Shown: positions 36,249 through 45,578 of the stretch, in pieces | How the letters are laid out: each line of letters opens with the position of its first letter | Position numbering within the stretch: the first letter of the stretch is position 1 | Origin: Dyadobacter flavalbus | GTDB taxonomy: Bacteria > Bacteroidota > Bacteroidia > Cytophagales > Spirosomataceae | Direction: 5' to 3' | DNA length: 64,000 nt | NCBI RefSeq assembly: GCF_006149045.1 | Contig: NZ_VBSN01000038.1 | Coordinates: 310,001 to 374,000, forward strand | Notes under the pieces: model-generated | What the model saw: the letters and a program-made list of their open reading frames with translations, nothing else | Told to the model about the DNA's origin: nothing | The model's database searches: none | Translations under genes and position numbers: made by a program

Positions 36249-36274
36249 GCACGCCTCTCCGGAATGTTATTCAA

Positions 36275-36658
36275 CTAGTCCCTGTCAATCTGTTTTGGTA
36301 GGGCTTTTTGCTTTTTACCCGACTTGGATTTTCCTGAGGATTTGGTATTTACTTTCCGTAATAACTGACGCATGCTGCGGCGTGCTTCCCGGCGAACATC
36401 CAGCAAAATCCGGAAGCGCAGTGCTTCGCTGAACATAACCAGTCCGCCGTTGATAAGCACCAGGCTGTACAATCCCAGCACAATCCATACCTGCGCCGGC
36501 TCACCGATCCGACGCTGATGCGTAGCTTCGCTGAGTACTGTAAGGCCAAAACTGAATAACAACAGACCGCATGGAGCGAGAATCATCCATTTGGTGCGTG
36601 TAGACATTTTCTTAATCAGCCTTTTTCCGGGTGGTTTTGGATCAATTGATGGGATCAT
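36275..36658 (-). CDS. Small membrane protein with two spans, unknown function
   Basis: The 127-residue product has a cytoplasmic-looking basic start (PPGKRLIKKMSTRTK), a first membrane helix (about 25-43, MILAPCGLLLFSFGLTVL), a short loop, a second helix (about 57-77, VWIVLGLYSLVLINGGLVMF), and a very basic tail of about 45 residues (RREARRSMRQLLRKVNTKSS, then KSKSGKKQK). The tail could bind nucleic acid or lipids. It is convergent with the 50-codon basic gene (27 bp between stops). I do not recognise the family. Confidence 0.75.
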   Translation of the reverse strand: MIPSIDPKPPGKRLIKKMSTRTKWMILAPCGLLLFSFGLTVLSEATHQRRIGEPAQVWIVLGLYSLVLINGGLVMFSEALRFRILLDVRREARRSMRQLLRKVNTKSSGKSKSGKKQKALPKQIDRD

Positions 36659-36716
36659 TTATTCATTTTTTCCTTGTTATGATCCTAAAATTATTAATTT
36701 TTACTCAATAGATTGA

Positions 36717-37487
36717 ATGAAGTCCATTATAAGTTTGGTTTTAAGATTTATTCCGCGCCCTTATCTGCAGCTTACCGGACACTGGGTTGCGCGTATGCTT
36801 GGTTTATTCTACACGGGAAATAACGTGGAATGCCCTGTCTGCGAGAGCAAATACCGGAAATTTCTTCCGTACGGACGCAATACTTCCAGCCGGGAAAATG
36901 CCCTTTGTCCGCATTGCCTTTCACTCGAACGTCACCGGCTGATGGGACTTTACCTGAAAAGAAAAACCAATTTCTTTACGGCAAAGCTGAAAGTGCTGCA
37001 CGTAGCGCCGGAATACTGCTTTATTGACCGGTTTGAGCAGATGAAAAATCTGGATTACATCACGGCCGACATCGAATCGCCGCTTGCTAAAGTAAAAATG
37101 GACATTCACCGGATTCCGTTTCCTGACAATACGTTTGACGTTGCTTTCTGTAACCACGTAATGGAACATGTGGATGATTATATTCTGGCCATGAGCGAGT
37201 TGCACCGTGTGCTCAAACCCGGCGGATGGGCTTTGATACAATCGCCGCAGGATATGAAATATGCCGTTACTTATGAAGATGCCACAATCACCGATCCGCG
37301 CGAAAGGGAAAAACATTTTCTGCAGAATGACCATTTAAGGCTTTTTGGCAGAAATTACGGTCGTGAACTGGAAAAAGGCGGTTTCCGTGTGAAAGAAGAT
37401 CGTTTTGTCATGGACGAACTTTCAAAGGAGGAAGTGGAACGCTACGCTCTGCCGTCGGAAGAGATTGTTTATTTTTGTGAGAAGTGA
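36717..37487 (+). CDS. Class I SAM-dependent methyltransferase with N-terminal zinc-ribbon-like motif
   Basis: The 256-residue protein starts with a hydrophobic segment, then two CxxC pairs (Cys39/Cys42 in VECPVCES and Cys64/Cys67 in ALCPHCLS) that look like a zinc ribbon. A methyltransferase type 11 domain follows: LKVLHVAPEYCFIDRF holds the first strand, DITADIE-like acidic end (YITADIESP) the second, and HRIPFPDNTFDVAFCNHVMEH the fourth. The first loop lacks the usual GxGxG. Substrate unknown; the neighbouring glycosyltransferase suggests a cell-surface sugar, which is inference. The last 16 bases, including the stop, are duplicated 21 bp downstream. Confidence 0.85.
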   Translation: MKSIISLVLRFIPRPYLQLTGHWVARMLGLFYTGNNVECPVCESKYRKFLPYGRNTSSRENALCPHCLSLERHRLMGLYLKRKTNFFTAKLKVLHVAPEYCFIDRFEQMKNLDYITADIESPLAKVKMDIHRIPFPDNTFDVAFCNHVMEHVDDYILAMSELHRVLKPGGWALIQSPQDMKYAVTYEDATITDPREREKHFLQNDHLRLFGRNYGRELEKGGFRVKEDRFVMDELSKEEVERYALPSEEIVYFCEK

Positions 37488-37508
37488 GATGCTTTTTGTG
37501 AGAAGTGA
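37472..37508 (+). repeat. 16-bp tandem duplication over the methyltransferase stop
   Basis: TTTTTGTGAGAAGTGA occurs at 37472-37487 (ending in the stop codon) and again at 37493-37508, period 21 bp. The wording (GTGAGAAGTGA) resembles the GTGAAA-type intergenic repeats at 8152-8289 and 16935-17141. Confidence 0.7.
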
Positions 37509-37516
37509 AATATTTT

Positions 37517-38527
37517 TCAGGATGGATATTCGATGGACGCTCCGGTTTCGCGGTGCGTCTTTTTTTCCCATATCCGTTTCCAGCCTTCCTGCAAAAAGCC
37601 GGTTCCGTAGCCGAAAAGCTGGACAAATGCAGCCGCTACGCTCAGAAATGCTACTTTCGTGCTTCTGGTTTGTTTTAACGAATCCATGAACAGCAGCAGT
37701 ATGTATAATCCCAAAGCACATACTCCAAGATAGAAGAACGGCTTGAAAATCAGCAGCCAAAGCGGAATACTGCATACGCCGAGTGTAAAAAGCAGCGGAA
37801 ATGTATGCACCAGTTTCAGTTCATCGGGATAAAACCTTGCAATGTTGATTCTGGCCCGGCCGAAAAATTTCAGCTGTTTGAAAAACGGGATAAACCTTGT
37901 TCTTCTTTTATGATAAATGAACGCTTCCGGGATCAGTTCGGATTGGAAACCCATGCGGATGGCGCCAATGCTGAACAGAATATCCTCTCCCATTCTGCTC
38001 GTCAGAAAGCCGTTTGTGCGTTCCCAGACTTTTCTGGAAAGCCCCATATTGAAGCTTCTCGGATGAAAAGTCCCGCCCATATTGTTCTTTTTACCACGAA
38101 TTCCGCCTGTTGTAAAAACGGAAGTCATGGAATAACTGATGGCCTTTTGCACGGGCGTAAATGACGGATGATCCGTGTCGGGGCCGCCGTAAAGATCTAC
38201 GTAACTTGTGTTCAGTTTATTTTCGACGATTTGCAAATAATCCGGTTCGATCAGTGCATCGGAATCCAGCAAAATAAAGTAATCGCCGGAAGCTCTTTCA
38301 AAACCATAATTCCTTGCAAAACCCTGACCGCCGTTTTCTTTGTAATAATACCGGATGTCAAGCTTGTCCTGAAAATTTCTGACAACTTCGTCACACTTTA
38401 TTCTGGAACCGTCTTCAACGATGATTACTTCAAAGTTCTTGTAAGTCTGCAATGCCAAACATTCCAGCAACTCCTGCAACTCGTCAGGACGATTATAAAC
38501 CGGAATGATGATGGAATATTTGCGCAT
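37517..38527 (-). CDS. Family 2 glycosyltransferase, membrane-bound
   Basis: The 336-residue enzyme has a GT-A catalytic domain at the N-terminus: YSIIIPVYNRPDELQELL for nucleotide-sugar binding, VIIVEDGS, and the DxD metal motif in ILLDSDALIEPDY. An acidic base region GEDILFSIGAIRMG follows. The C-terminal 110 residues hold about three hydrophobic helices (FPLLFTLGVCSIPLWLLIF, FFYLGVCALGLYILLLFM, a third at about 290-310) that anchor it to the inner membrane. It probably builds a surface polysaccharide or glycolipid. It is convergent with the methyltransferase gene and 22 bp after hemL on the same strand. Confidence 0.92.
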   Translation of the reverse strand: MRKYSIIIPVYNRPDELQELLECLALQTYKNFEVIIVEDGSRIKCDEVVRNFQDKLDIRYYYKENGGQGFARNYGFERASGDYFILLDSDALIEPDYLQIVENKLNTSYVDLYGGPDTDHPSFTPVQKAISYSMTSVFTTGGIRGKKNNMGGTFHPRSFNMGLSRKVWERTNGFLTSRMGEDILFSIGAIRMGFQSELIPEAFIYHKRRTRFIPFFKQLKFFGRARINIARFYPDELKLVHTFPLLFTLGVCSIPLWLLIFKPFFYLGVCALGLYILLLFMDSLKQTRSTKVAFLSVAAAFVQLFGYGTGFLQEGWKRIWEKKTHRETGASIEYPS

Positions 38528-38549
38528 TGATAACAGCAGATTTTTAATT

Positions 38550-39845
38550 TCAGAGACTTAGAATTTCTTTAAGGGATTCTTCATTGGCACTGACAATGGT
38601 GTCGATATGATCGTCTGTCAATGCCGTTGACAGGAACATGCTTTCAAACTGTGACGGCCCCATGTAAATGCCTTTGTTCAGCATGGCATGGAAATATTTA
38701 CCGAAAAGAATCAGATCGGAGGCTTTGGCAGAAGGAAAATCGGTCACCGGCTGATCTGTGAAAAACAGCGTGTACATGGAGCCGACGTGGTTTAATGTGT
38801 AGTTCAAACCAAGTTTTTGCATGGAAGTTCTGAACCCGGATGCCAGTCTGTTACCGGCTTCTTCCAGTCTGGTATAAACTTCGGGATGTTCGTTCAGGTA
38901 ATTCAGCATGGCCAGTCCGGCGGCCATCGCTATCGGATTTCCGGAAAGCGTTCCAGCCTGATAAACAGGACCTGCGGGTGAAACCCAGTTCATGATCTCG
39001 GCCTTGCCGCCATAAGCGCCTACGGGCATTCCGCCACCGATTATTTTTCCAAGCGTTGTCAAATCCGGCGTTATTCCGAATCTTTCCTGCGCCCCGCCTT
39101 TGGATAGACGGAAACCGGTCATTACTTCATCCAGAATCAGGACAATCCCTTCTTCGTCACAGATTTTGCGCAAGCCCTGCAAAAATCCTTCTTCCGGAAG
39201 TACGCAGCCCATGTTTCCTACAATGGGTTCCAGAATCAGTGCTGCAATATGGTTTTTGTTCGCGTCAACAAGCTGCCGGACGGCATTCAGATCATTATAC
39301 GGCGCGGTCAATGTGTCATTGGCAACGCCTCTGGTTACGCCCGGACTGTCCGGCGTACCAAAAGTAACGGCTCCGCTCCCGGCTGCGATCAGAAAGCTGT
39401 CGCCGTGCCCGTGATAGCAGCCTTCAAATTTGATGATTTTGTCACGTCCTGTAAATCCTCTTGCTACCCGGATCGCCGACATCGTTGCCTCAGTCCCGGA
39501 ATTCACCATACGTACTTTTTCAATGGAAGGAACCATGCTTACGATCAGCTCGGCCATTTCCACTTCGCGGCGCGTAGGCGCACCGAAAGAAAAAGAATGC
39601 TGAACCGCATCCTGAACCGCTTTCTGGATCAGCTCATGCGCATGGCCGAGAATCATCGGGCCCCAGGAATTGATCAGTTCAATGTATTCGTTGCCGTCTT
39701 CGTCGTAAATGTAAGGTCCTTTTGCGGATTTGATAAAAACCGGAGACCCTCCTACCGCCCGGAACGCGCGTACAGGCGAATTAACGCCGCCCGGAATATA
39801 ATGCTGTGCTTTCTCAAAAAGCTGCTGACTTGTTAAAGTATTCAT
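38550..39845 (-). CDS. hemL: Glutamate-1-semialdehyde 2,1-aminomutase
   Basis: This 431-residue PLP enzyme makes 5-aminolevulinate for haem synthesis by the C5 pathway. Landmarks are the N-terminal YIPGGVNSPVRAFRAVGGSP, NSGTEATMSAIRVARGFTGR, GCYHGHGDSF, LILDEVMTGFRLSKGGAQ and the cofactor lysine in LTTLGKIIGGGMPVGAYGG. The length is standard. It starts 19 bp downstream of the TPR/periplasmic-binding gene, so both may share a transcript with the glycosyltransferase that follows. Confidence 0.97.
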   Translation of the reverse strand: MNTLTSQQLFEKAQHYIPGGVNSPVRAFRAVGGSPVFIKSAKGPYIYDEDGNEYIELINSWGPMILGHAHELIQKAVQDAVQHSFSFGAPTRREVEMAELIVSMVPSIEKVRMVNSGTEATMSAIRVARGFTGRDKIIKFEGCYHGHGDSFLIAAGSGAVTFGTPDSPGVTRGVANDTLTAPYNDLNAVRQLVDANKNHIAALILEPIVGNMGCVLPEEGFLQGLRKICDEEGIVLILDEVMTGFRLSKGGAQERFGITPDLTTLGKIIGGGMPVGAYGGKAEIMNWVSPAGPVYQAGTLSGNPIAMAAGLAMLNYLNEHPEVYTRLEEAGNRLASGFRTSMQKLGLNYTLNHVGSMYTLFFTDQPVTDFPSAKASDLILFGKYFHAMLNKGIYMGPSQFESMFLSTALTDDHIDTIVSANEESLKEILSL

Positions 39846-39864
39846 TTCGTTGATTCAGTTTATT

Positions 39865-41580
39865 TTACCTGTCCACCGGAACCCATTTGAAACCGTTGAA
39901 TTTAATAACAGGCGTAATCTGGTTTTCATTGGACCTGGAATAATCGAAGCCGGAAAGCAGGTATTCCTGCCCGCTGTTTCTGCCCGAGCGCAGTCCGCTG
40001 CTGAACTTGTCCTTGTACGTATTCAGCATTCTGGCAAAATACAGCAGCTGATCATAGCCCTGATAGGAATATACGGATGGAAATGTGTTGTTTCTGGCAA
40101 AATAATCTTTCTGAAACTGACGGATAGTTTCCTTTTCGCGGTCCACATAATCCGCATTGATCAGGAACAGTTTTGATCCGTATTTCGAAAGCCTGGATTC
40201 CTGCTGATTAAAACTGGTTGAAGTTGCAAGTACCGGAATACTGGCAAGTTTACGACTTTTAAGCACCTCCATAACCATTGTTCCCGTTCTGCCATCCGAA
40301 GTAAACAGGGCAACATGCGCCGGTTTCATCGACTCTGCAATCAGAATGCTGCTTTCCAGCCATTCACGGTCAGGCTGGATTTTAATCATTTCCAGCACTT
40401 TGCCGCCTTTGCCCGTCCATTCCGCAGCATAGGAAAATGCCATGGCCGAATCCTTTGCCGTACTGCCGTAATAAATGGCTGCCGACAGGCCGAATGACTG
40501 CGTTTTTATCCATTGTACCGCTTTTTGCGTCTGAAATGCAATCGAAGGATGCGCAAGGTAAATACCGGATGCGGATTTGATCAGATTGCCGTCGGTAGAA
40601 AGCGGATTCAGCATAATCATTCCGGAACGGTTGACAAATTCGGCAGTAACATTAAACGTTTCAGAATAAAGCGGGCCTACAACCAGATCTGAAAGCTGGA
40701 AATTTTTGTTATCCACAATGGATTTCATGGACTTGGCATCGTTCACAACATCGTAAGCCCAGATATTGACCTGAATGCCTTCTGTTGCAAGCAGCTCTCT
40801 GGCCATTTCCATACCCAGATAATAATCGTATGCAAACTGATTGGAACGGCGTTTGGCAGTATTGAATTCATCCAGCCGGAACGGCAGCAGTACGGAAACA
40901 TCCAGATATCCTTTAGTCCACTTGCCTTCAGACCTTGGCGTGCTGCGTTTGCCCGTTTCTTCCGTAACGGCCACTTTTTCCTTTTTACTGAATTTGAACT
41001 GCTTCTGAAGCTGCTCATCCAGCAGCATATCCGACTGCGTTGCCGACGGGTTACTTTCAATAGCCATGCTCAGCGCCAGTGCAATTTCACGGTCGGAGGC
41101 ATACTGTCTGTGCAGATCTTTCAGAATAGCCAAATCCGTAATATTTTCAAGATGAAGCTGCTTTAAAGCCGTTATATCTTTATTAAAGGAAGAATCCTTG
41201 ATTTTCAGAAGGTAATCCAGACCTTCCTTGTAACGGCCGTTTTCGAGCGCAATCGTGCCAAGCAGATAATACACGTCATTGATCCTGTTCCAGCCGGGAT
41301 ACGAACTCAGCAGCTGCAAAAGCATTTGCTTGCTTTCCGGATACTGTTTCAGCTGATATGCAGATAGGGCGTAATAATATTGTGAGTAAGTGGAATAAGG
41401 TGTTTTCAGATTTGGGTTTGTCAATGGAGAAAGTTTCTCCATGGCAGCGGCATATTTTTCATGCTTGTAGTCATCCACAGCCGACTTATACCTGCTTTCA
41501 GTCTGTGCAATGTTCTGAGCTTGCGTTACATGACAGAAACTGCAAACGGTTATTAACATCAAAAAAAATATAACTCTCAT
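39865..41580 (-). CDS. Exported TPR plus periplasmic-binding-fold protein (LpoA-like layout)
   Basis: The 571-residue protein has a signal peptide (about 1-21, ending THVTQAQ-like HVTQAQ). A helical TPR-like region (about 25-200) includes YSTYSQYYYALSAYQLKQYP and INDVYYLLGTIALENGRYKEG. The C-terminal 350 residues have the two-lobed fold of branched-chain amino-acid binding proteins: VSVLLPFRLDEF, DLVVGPLYSETF, and KVLEMIKIQPDREW with later YQGYDQLLYF. TPR plus this fold is the layout of LpoA, which activates a penicillin-binding protein. No ABC permease gene is adjacent, which fits such a role better than import. Family assignment is moderate. Confidence 0.8.
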   Translation of the reverse strand: MRVIFFLMLITVCSFCHVTQAQNIAQTESRYKSAVDDYKHEKYAAAMEKLSPLTNPNLKTPYSTYSQYYYALSAYQLKQYPESKQMLLQLLSSYPGWNRINDVYYLLGTIALENGRYKEGLDYLLKIKDSSFNKDITALKQLHLENITDLAILKDLHRQYASDREIALALSMAIESNPSATQSDMLLDEQLQKQFKFSKKEKVAVTEETGKRSTPRSEGKWTKGYLDVSVLLPFRLDEFNTAKRRSNQFAYDYYLGMEMARELLATEGIQVNIWAYDVVNDAKSMKSIVDNKNFQLSDLVVGPLYSETFNVTAEFVNRSGMIMLNPLSTDGNLIKSASGIYLAHPSIAFQTQKAVQWIKTQSFGLSAAIYYGSTAKDSAMAFSYAAEWTGKGGKVLEMIKIQPDREWLESSILIAESMKPAHVALFTSDGRTGTMVMEVLKSRKLASIPVLATSTSFNQQESRLSKYGSKLFLINADYVDREKETIRQFQKDYFARNNTFPSVYSYQGYDQLLYFARMLNTYKDKFSSGLRSGRNSGQEYLLSGFDYSRSNENQITPVIKFNGFKWVPVDR

Positions 41581-41637
41581 TAATATAGCGGGTTAAGATT
41601 ATTTTGACCGGTCAAATTACAAAAACCGTTTAAAGAG

Positions 41638-41676
41638 AAAAAAACGGGCAATACTTCCTTGCGGAAACATTGCCCT
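41638..41676 (-). terminator. Intrinsic terminator after yidC
   Basis: Read on the minus strand, GGGCAAT pairs with ATTGCCC (41669-41675 with 41646-41652), with an inner TTCC/GGAA stem, followed by GTTTTTTTC. It lies about 27 bp beyond the yidC stop, separating it from the TPR/periplasmic-binding gene. Confidence 0.88.
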
Positions 41677-41702
41677 TTGTATACTACGAAGTAATAAAAC
41701 AA

Positions 41703-43529
41703 TTATTTCTTTTTGGTACGTTTCTCAAGTTCGGCCTGCTTCTTTTTAGCTTCTTCGGCAGCCTGCAACGATTTTTCAAGATACTTTTGAAACTTGGTCT
41801 GTTTCTTTTCTCCGTTTGCGTTCTTCTTGCGGTTCTCTTCCAGTATGTTTCTGATCTTGTCTTCGTTTACGAATTTTTTGATCAGCAACTGTTGCGCAAT
41901 GGTCACGACGTTGGAAACAAAATAATAAAACGTAAGACCTGCCGGAAACGAGTTCAGTACAAACATGAACATCAACGGCATGATGTAGCCAAGCACTTTC
42001 ATATTGACCGGTCCGGGCTGGTTTGGCGTAATCTGGTTGTTATAATACGCATAACCGATGCTGGAAGCCGTCATCATGATCGTAAAAAGACTGATATGGT
42101 TTCCGATTCCGAACGGAACAGTAAACGGCAGTTTGATAAACGAATCATACGTGGACAAATCACTTGCCCAAAGAAATGACTGCTGCCGCAGTTCGATCAA
42201 ATTCGGAAAAAGGAAAAACAGCGAAAAGAGGATCGGCATGGTGGCCAGCACCGGAATACAGCCGCTCAACGGACTTACGCCGACCTGCTGATACAATTTC
42301 ATCTGATCCTGCTGCTGCTTGGCCATGTCGTCCGGGTTCTGCTGACGAATCTGTTCCAGTTCCGGCGCAAGCAATTTCATTTTGGCCATGCTGATGTACG
42401 ACTTGTAAGTAAGCGGCGTGAGCAGCGTTTTGACAAACAACACAAGCAGAATAATCAGAATACCGTAATTGCTGACAAACTTTTCCAGGAAATTGAACAG
42501 CGGCACGAGGAAAAACTTGTTGATCGGTTTCAGAAAGGCATAACCTAAATAAACGTTCTGATCAAAATTCTCGGCCTGTACTTTATCGACAAGATGGTAA
42601 TCGTTCGGTCCGAGGAAAAACTGGTAGTTCGCCTCTCCTTTCTGGATCGCCGACATCGAGATGTTTGCCGCAACGTTCATGGTTTTCACAATGGTCGAAT
42701 CGTTCGGGTTTACGTCCGCTCGCATGGCAACGTCGCTGAACGGATGCTTTTCGGCAATCAGACCCGCAAGGAAATACTTGTGCTTGATCGTAAACCATTT
42801 TACCGGCTCGGCAGCTTTGGCTTCTTCATTGGCCGTCGGGCTGGTCGGAAGGCTTTGCAGATCGTCCGTAAAGTAATTGATCGTCACCACTTCGCGGTTC
42901 TTGTGCATGTCGTTTTCCAGCTGAAGCAAGTCATTGTTCCAGTCAAACTGCACCGATTTGTCGCCGAGGCCGATCCCGTTGCTTTTTATTCCGTAGTCAA
43001 TAACATAACCGCTTCCGTGCACAACATAAGTTTGTTCCACATACTGGTTATTTTTCAGATCAACACGGTACGTAACGATGGCCGAGTCTTTTTCAGCCAG
43101 CACCTGATCTTTGGAATCGGTTGTAAAAAAACGATCTGTAAGCCTTACATCGCCGGTTTGTGTCGGAAAATCGATACGGAACCGGTTGTGGTTTTCGGCA
43201 ATCAGATACAGCGGTTTGTGGTCAAAGGTTTTGTATTTCTTTAACATCACCTCTTTCATGATACCGCCTTTATTGGAAAAGACAATTCTTGTATCCTGCG
43301 TTTCGATGGTCAGATCTTTTGGCGTTTCCTGCGCCACTGCGGCTGAATCGGTTATTCTGGCACCTGATCTGACGGAGTCCGGAACTGTTGATGAAGTAAC
43401 AGAAGCTTTTGAGTTGTTTTGTTTAACTTGTGCCACAGGTGTTGGTTCCACAGGTTTCGGAACCAGTATCTGATAGCCTATCAGCATTAGCATAATAAGC
43501 ACTAAGCCGATTATAAAATTTTTATCCAT
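41703..43529 (-). CDS. yidC: Membrane protein insertase YidC, Bacteroidota long form
   Basis: This 608-residue insertase places proteins into the inner membrane with or without SecYEG. The first helix is at about 4-22 (FIIGLVLIMLMLIGYQIL), then a periplasmic beta-supersandwich domain to about 340. The conserved five-helix core runs about 355-565 (YGILIILLVLFVKTLLTPL; GVSPLSGCIPVLATMPILFSL; SFPAGLTFYYFVSNVVTIAQQ). The last 60 residues are very basic and may contact the ribosome. The gene is 79 bp after pyrG; a TACCTTTG element at 43579-43572 can serve as its own -7. Confidence 0.97.
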   Translation of the reverse strand: MDKNFIIGLVLIMLMLIGYQILVPKPVEPTPVAQVKQNNSKASVTSSTVPDSVRSGARITDSAAVAQETPKDLTIETQDTRIVFSNKGGIMKEVMLKKYKTFDHKPLYLIAENHNRFRIDFPTQTGDVRLTDRFFTTDSKDQVLAEKDSAIVTYRVDLKNNQYVEQTYVVHGSGYVIDYGIKSNGIGLGDKSVQFDWNNDLLQLENDMHKNREVVTINYFTDDLQSLPTSPTANEEAKAAEPVKWFTIKHKYFLAGLIAEKHPFSDVAMRADVNPNDSTIVKTMNVAANISMSAIQKGEANYQFFLGPNDYHLVDKVQAENFDQNVYLGYAFLKPINKFFLVPLFNFLEKFVSNYGILIILLVLFVKTLLTPLTYKSYISMAKMKLLAPELEQIRQQNPDDMAKQQQDQMKLYQQVGVSPLSGCIPVLATMPILFSLFFLFPNLIELRQQSFLWASDLSTYDSFIKLPFTVPFGIGNHISLFTIMMTASSIGYAYYNNQITPNQPGPVNMKVLGYIMPLMFMFVLNSFPAGLTFYYFVSNVVTIAQQLLIKKFVNEDKIRNILEENRKKNANGEKKQTKFQKYLEKSLQAAEEAKKKQAELEKRTKKK

Positions 43530-43571
43530 TATTTACTACAATTGTTGAAACAGTTTACCCGAACGGGACGG

Positions 43572-43579
43572 CAAAGGTA
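43572..43579 (-). promoter_or_regulatory. Candidate -7 element for yidC
   Basis: The minus strand reads TACCTTTG, matching TAnnTTTG, 43 bp before the yidC ATG. It overlaps the right arm of a weak hairpin (GGCAATAAG/CTTATTACC, about 43571-43594) that could end pyrG transcription. Confidence 0.4.
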
Positions 43580-43608
43580 ATAAGATTTTCCTTATTGCCC
43601 TTTTTAGC

Positions 43609-45273
43609 TTAATGCATTGATGTGTTTAAAGCCTCTACGGATCTTTTTTCCTGAGAATAAGTCAATGCGGCACTAACGAAATGTACAAAAAGCGGGTGCG
43701 GGTTCATAACCGTGCTTTTCAGCTCAGGGTGGAACTGAACGCCGACATAGAACGGATGTCCCGGCAATTCGACCATTTCTACCAGATTATTATCGGGATT
43801 GATACCGGTGGCCAGCAAACCTTTCTCCTCAAAATCCTTTAAGTATTTATTGTTGAATTCGTAGCGGTGACGGTGACGTTCGCTGATATTGGTTTTCCCG
43901 TAGATATGGCTTGCCAGCGTATCCTTTTTGATCCTGCACGGATAAGCGCCTAGACGCATGGTTCCGCCTTTGTTGGAAATATCCTTCTGATCTTCCATCA
44001 AATGAATGACCGGATGATCCGTGTTGGTGTCCATTTCCATGGAATGTGCTCCTTCCCAGCCGATTACATTGCGTGCATATTCAATAACGGCCATCTGCAT
44101 GCCGAGGCAAATCCCGAAAAACGGAATCTTGTTTTCACGTACGTACTGAATGGCAGCGATTTTCCCTTCAATGCCTCTTTCACCAAATCCGGGCGCAACG
44201 AGTACGCCGTCCAGGTTTTCCAGTTTTTCAACGGCATTTTCCTCGGTCAGGTTTTCGGAATGAATCCATTCAATGCTCACCTTGCATTCATTGGCTGCAC
44301 CGGCATGGATGAACGATTCCACGATGGATTTGTAAGCATCATGCAATTCCACATATTTTCCAACCAGTCCGATGCGTACGGAATCAATTGGATTTTTCAG
44401 TCTGGACAAAAACATTTTCCACGCATCCAGATCCACGTCTTTGTCATTGTAAATATCCAGCATATACAATGCACGCTGATCCAGTCTTTCTTTCAGCATC
44501 AGTAACGGAACGGCATAAATGGTGTCCGCATCCATGGCTTCGATCACCGAATTTACCTGAACATTGCAGAACAAGGCGATTTTCTTGCGGATATCGTAAG
44601 GCAAAGGATGCTCCGTGCGACAAACCAGAATATCCGGCTGAATACCCGCTTCCTGCAGCATCCGGACCGAGTGCTGAGTCGGTTTGGTTTTCAGTTCACC
44701 CGCAGAGTTCAGGTAAGGAATAAGCGTCAGATGGATCACAAGCGTGTCGTGCTCTTCCATTTCAAATTTTACCTGACGAACCGCTTCAAGAAACGGCAGC
44801 GATTCGATATCGCCTACGCATCCGCCGATTTCGGTAATTACAATATCATAATCGCCCGTTTGCCCAAGCAACAGCATGTTCCTTTTCAGTTCGTCCGTAA
44901 TGTGCGGAACAATCTGAACGGTTTTCCCTAAAAAATCCCCTCGGCGCTCGGCCGTAATGACATTATGATAAATCCGGCCCGTCGTCACGTTGTTGGCCTG
45001 CGAAGTGCGAACGTTCAGGAAACGTTCGTAGTGGCCAAGATCCAGGTCTGTTTCTGCTCCGTCGTCCGTTACATAGCATTCGCCATGCTCGTATGGATTC
45101 ATTGTGCCGGGATCAACATTCAGATATGGATCAAACTTTTGAATCGTGACAGATAGCCCTCTGGCTTGCAGCAGTTTAGCTAATGATGAGGCAATGATTC
45201 CCTTGCCAAGTGAAGATGTTACACCGCCCGTAACGAAAATGTACTTCGCGGTCTTTCGTGCTTTGGAAGCCAT
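43609..45273 (-). CDS. pyrG: CTP synthase
   Basis: This enzyme makes CTP from UTP, ATP and glutamine. I start at ATG 45273 (554 residues); an in-frame codon 12 residues earlier adds a non-conserved leader. The synthetase domain begins KYIFVTGGVTSSLGKGIIASS and includes DPYLNVDPGTMNPYEHGE, and ITEIGGCVGDIESLPFLEA. The glutaminase domain follows from about 290 with the nucleophile Cys in FGICLGMQMAV and the His-x-Glu of GVQFHPELKS. The length and motifs are standard. A TATCTTTG -7 candidate lies 34 bp upstream. Confidence 0.97.
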   Translation of the reverse strand: MASKARKTAKYIFVTGGVTSSLGKGIIASSLAKLLQARGLSVTIQKFDPYLNVDPGTMNPYEHGECYVTDDGAETDLDLGHYERFLNVRTSQANNVTTGRIYHNVITAERRGDFLGKTVQIVPHITDELKRNMLLLGQTGDYDIVITEIGGCVGDIESLPFLEAVRQVKFEMEEHDTLVIHLTLIPYLNSAGELKTKPTQHSVRMLQEAGIQPDILVCRTEHPLPYDIRKKIALFCNVQVNSVIEAMDADTIYAVPLLMLKERLDQRALYMLDIYNDKDVDLDAWKMFLSRLKNPIDSVRIGLVGKYVELHDAYKSIVESFIHAGAANECKVSIEWIHSENLTEENAVEKLENLDGVLVAPGFGERGIEGKIAAIQYVRENKIPFFGICLGMQMAVIEYARNVIGWEGAHSMEMDTNTDHPVIHLMEDQKDISNKGGTMRLGAYPCRIKKDTLASHIYGKTNISERHRHRYEFNNKYLKDFEEKGLLATGINPDNNLVEMVELPGHPFYVGVQFHPELKSTVMNPHPLFVHFVSAALTYSQEKRSVEALNTSMH

Positions 45274-45306
45274 AAGACGTTGCTTTTTTTCTATGATTAC
45301 GGGATA

Positions 45307-45314
45307 CAAAGATA
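45307..45314 (-). promoter_or_regulatory. Candidate -7 element for pyrG
   Basis: The minus strand reads TATCTTTG (TAnnTTTG), 34 bp before the chosen pyrG ATG at 45273. It lies inside the longer alternative reading frame, which supports the downstream start. Confidence 0.4.
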
Positions 45315-45578
45315 CAGGATTCCCGGAAGAACTTCAGCAGGCTTTCTTTAAATATTTCAAATTTGCACTTTAAGCAGTTGCTGCTCTGGCATATCGCCTG
45401 CTTACTTTTTTCCGGTGAAAAAGCCTTTTATCCGTTTAATGCTTATTTTGCGGTATTCCATGGCTTGTAAAAAGAACATAAATAGGCTGTGCACATGCAT
45501 TAAAAATGCTTTGCATCTGCCTTTCCCTTTGAAATCTGCTTTAATTAAATTTCTAAACCTAATCCCAATTCCTTTCTG

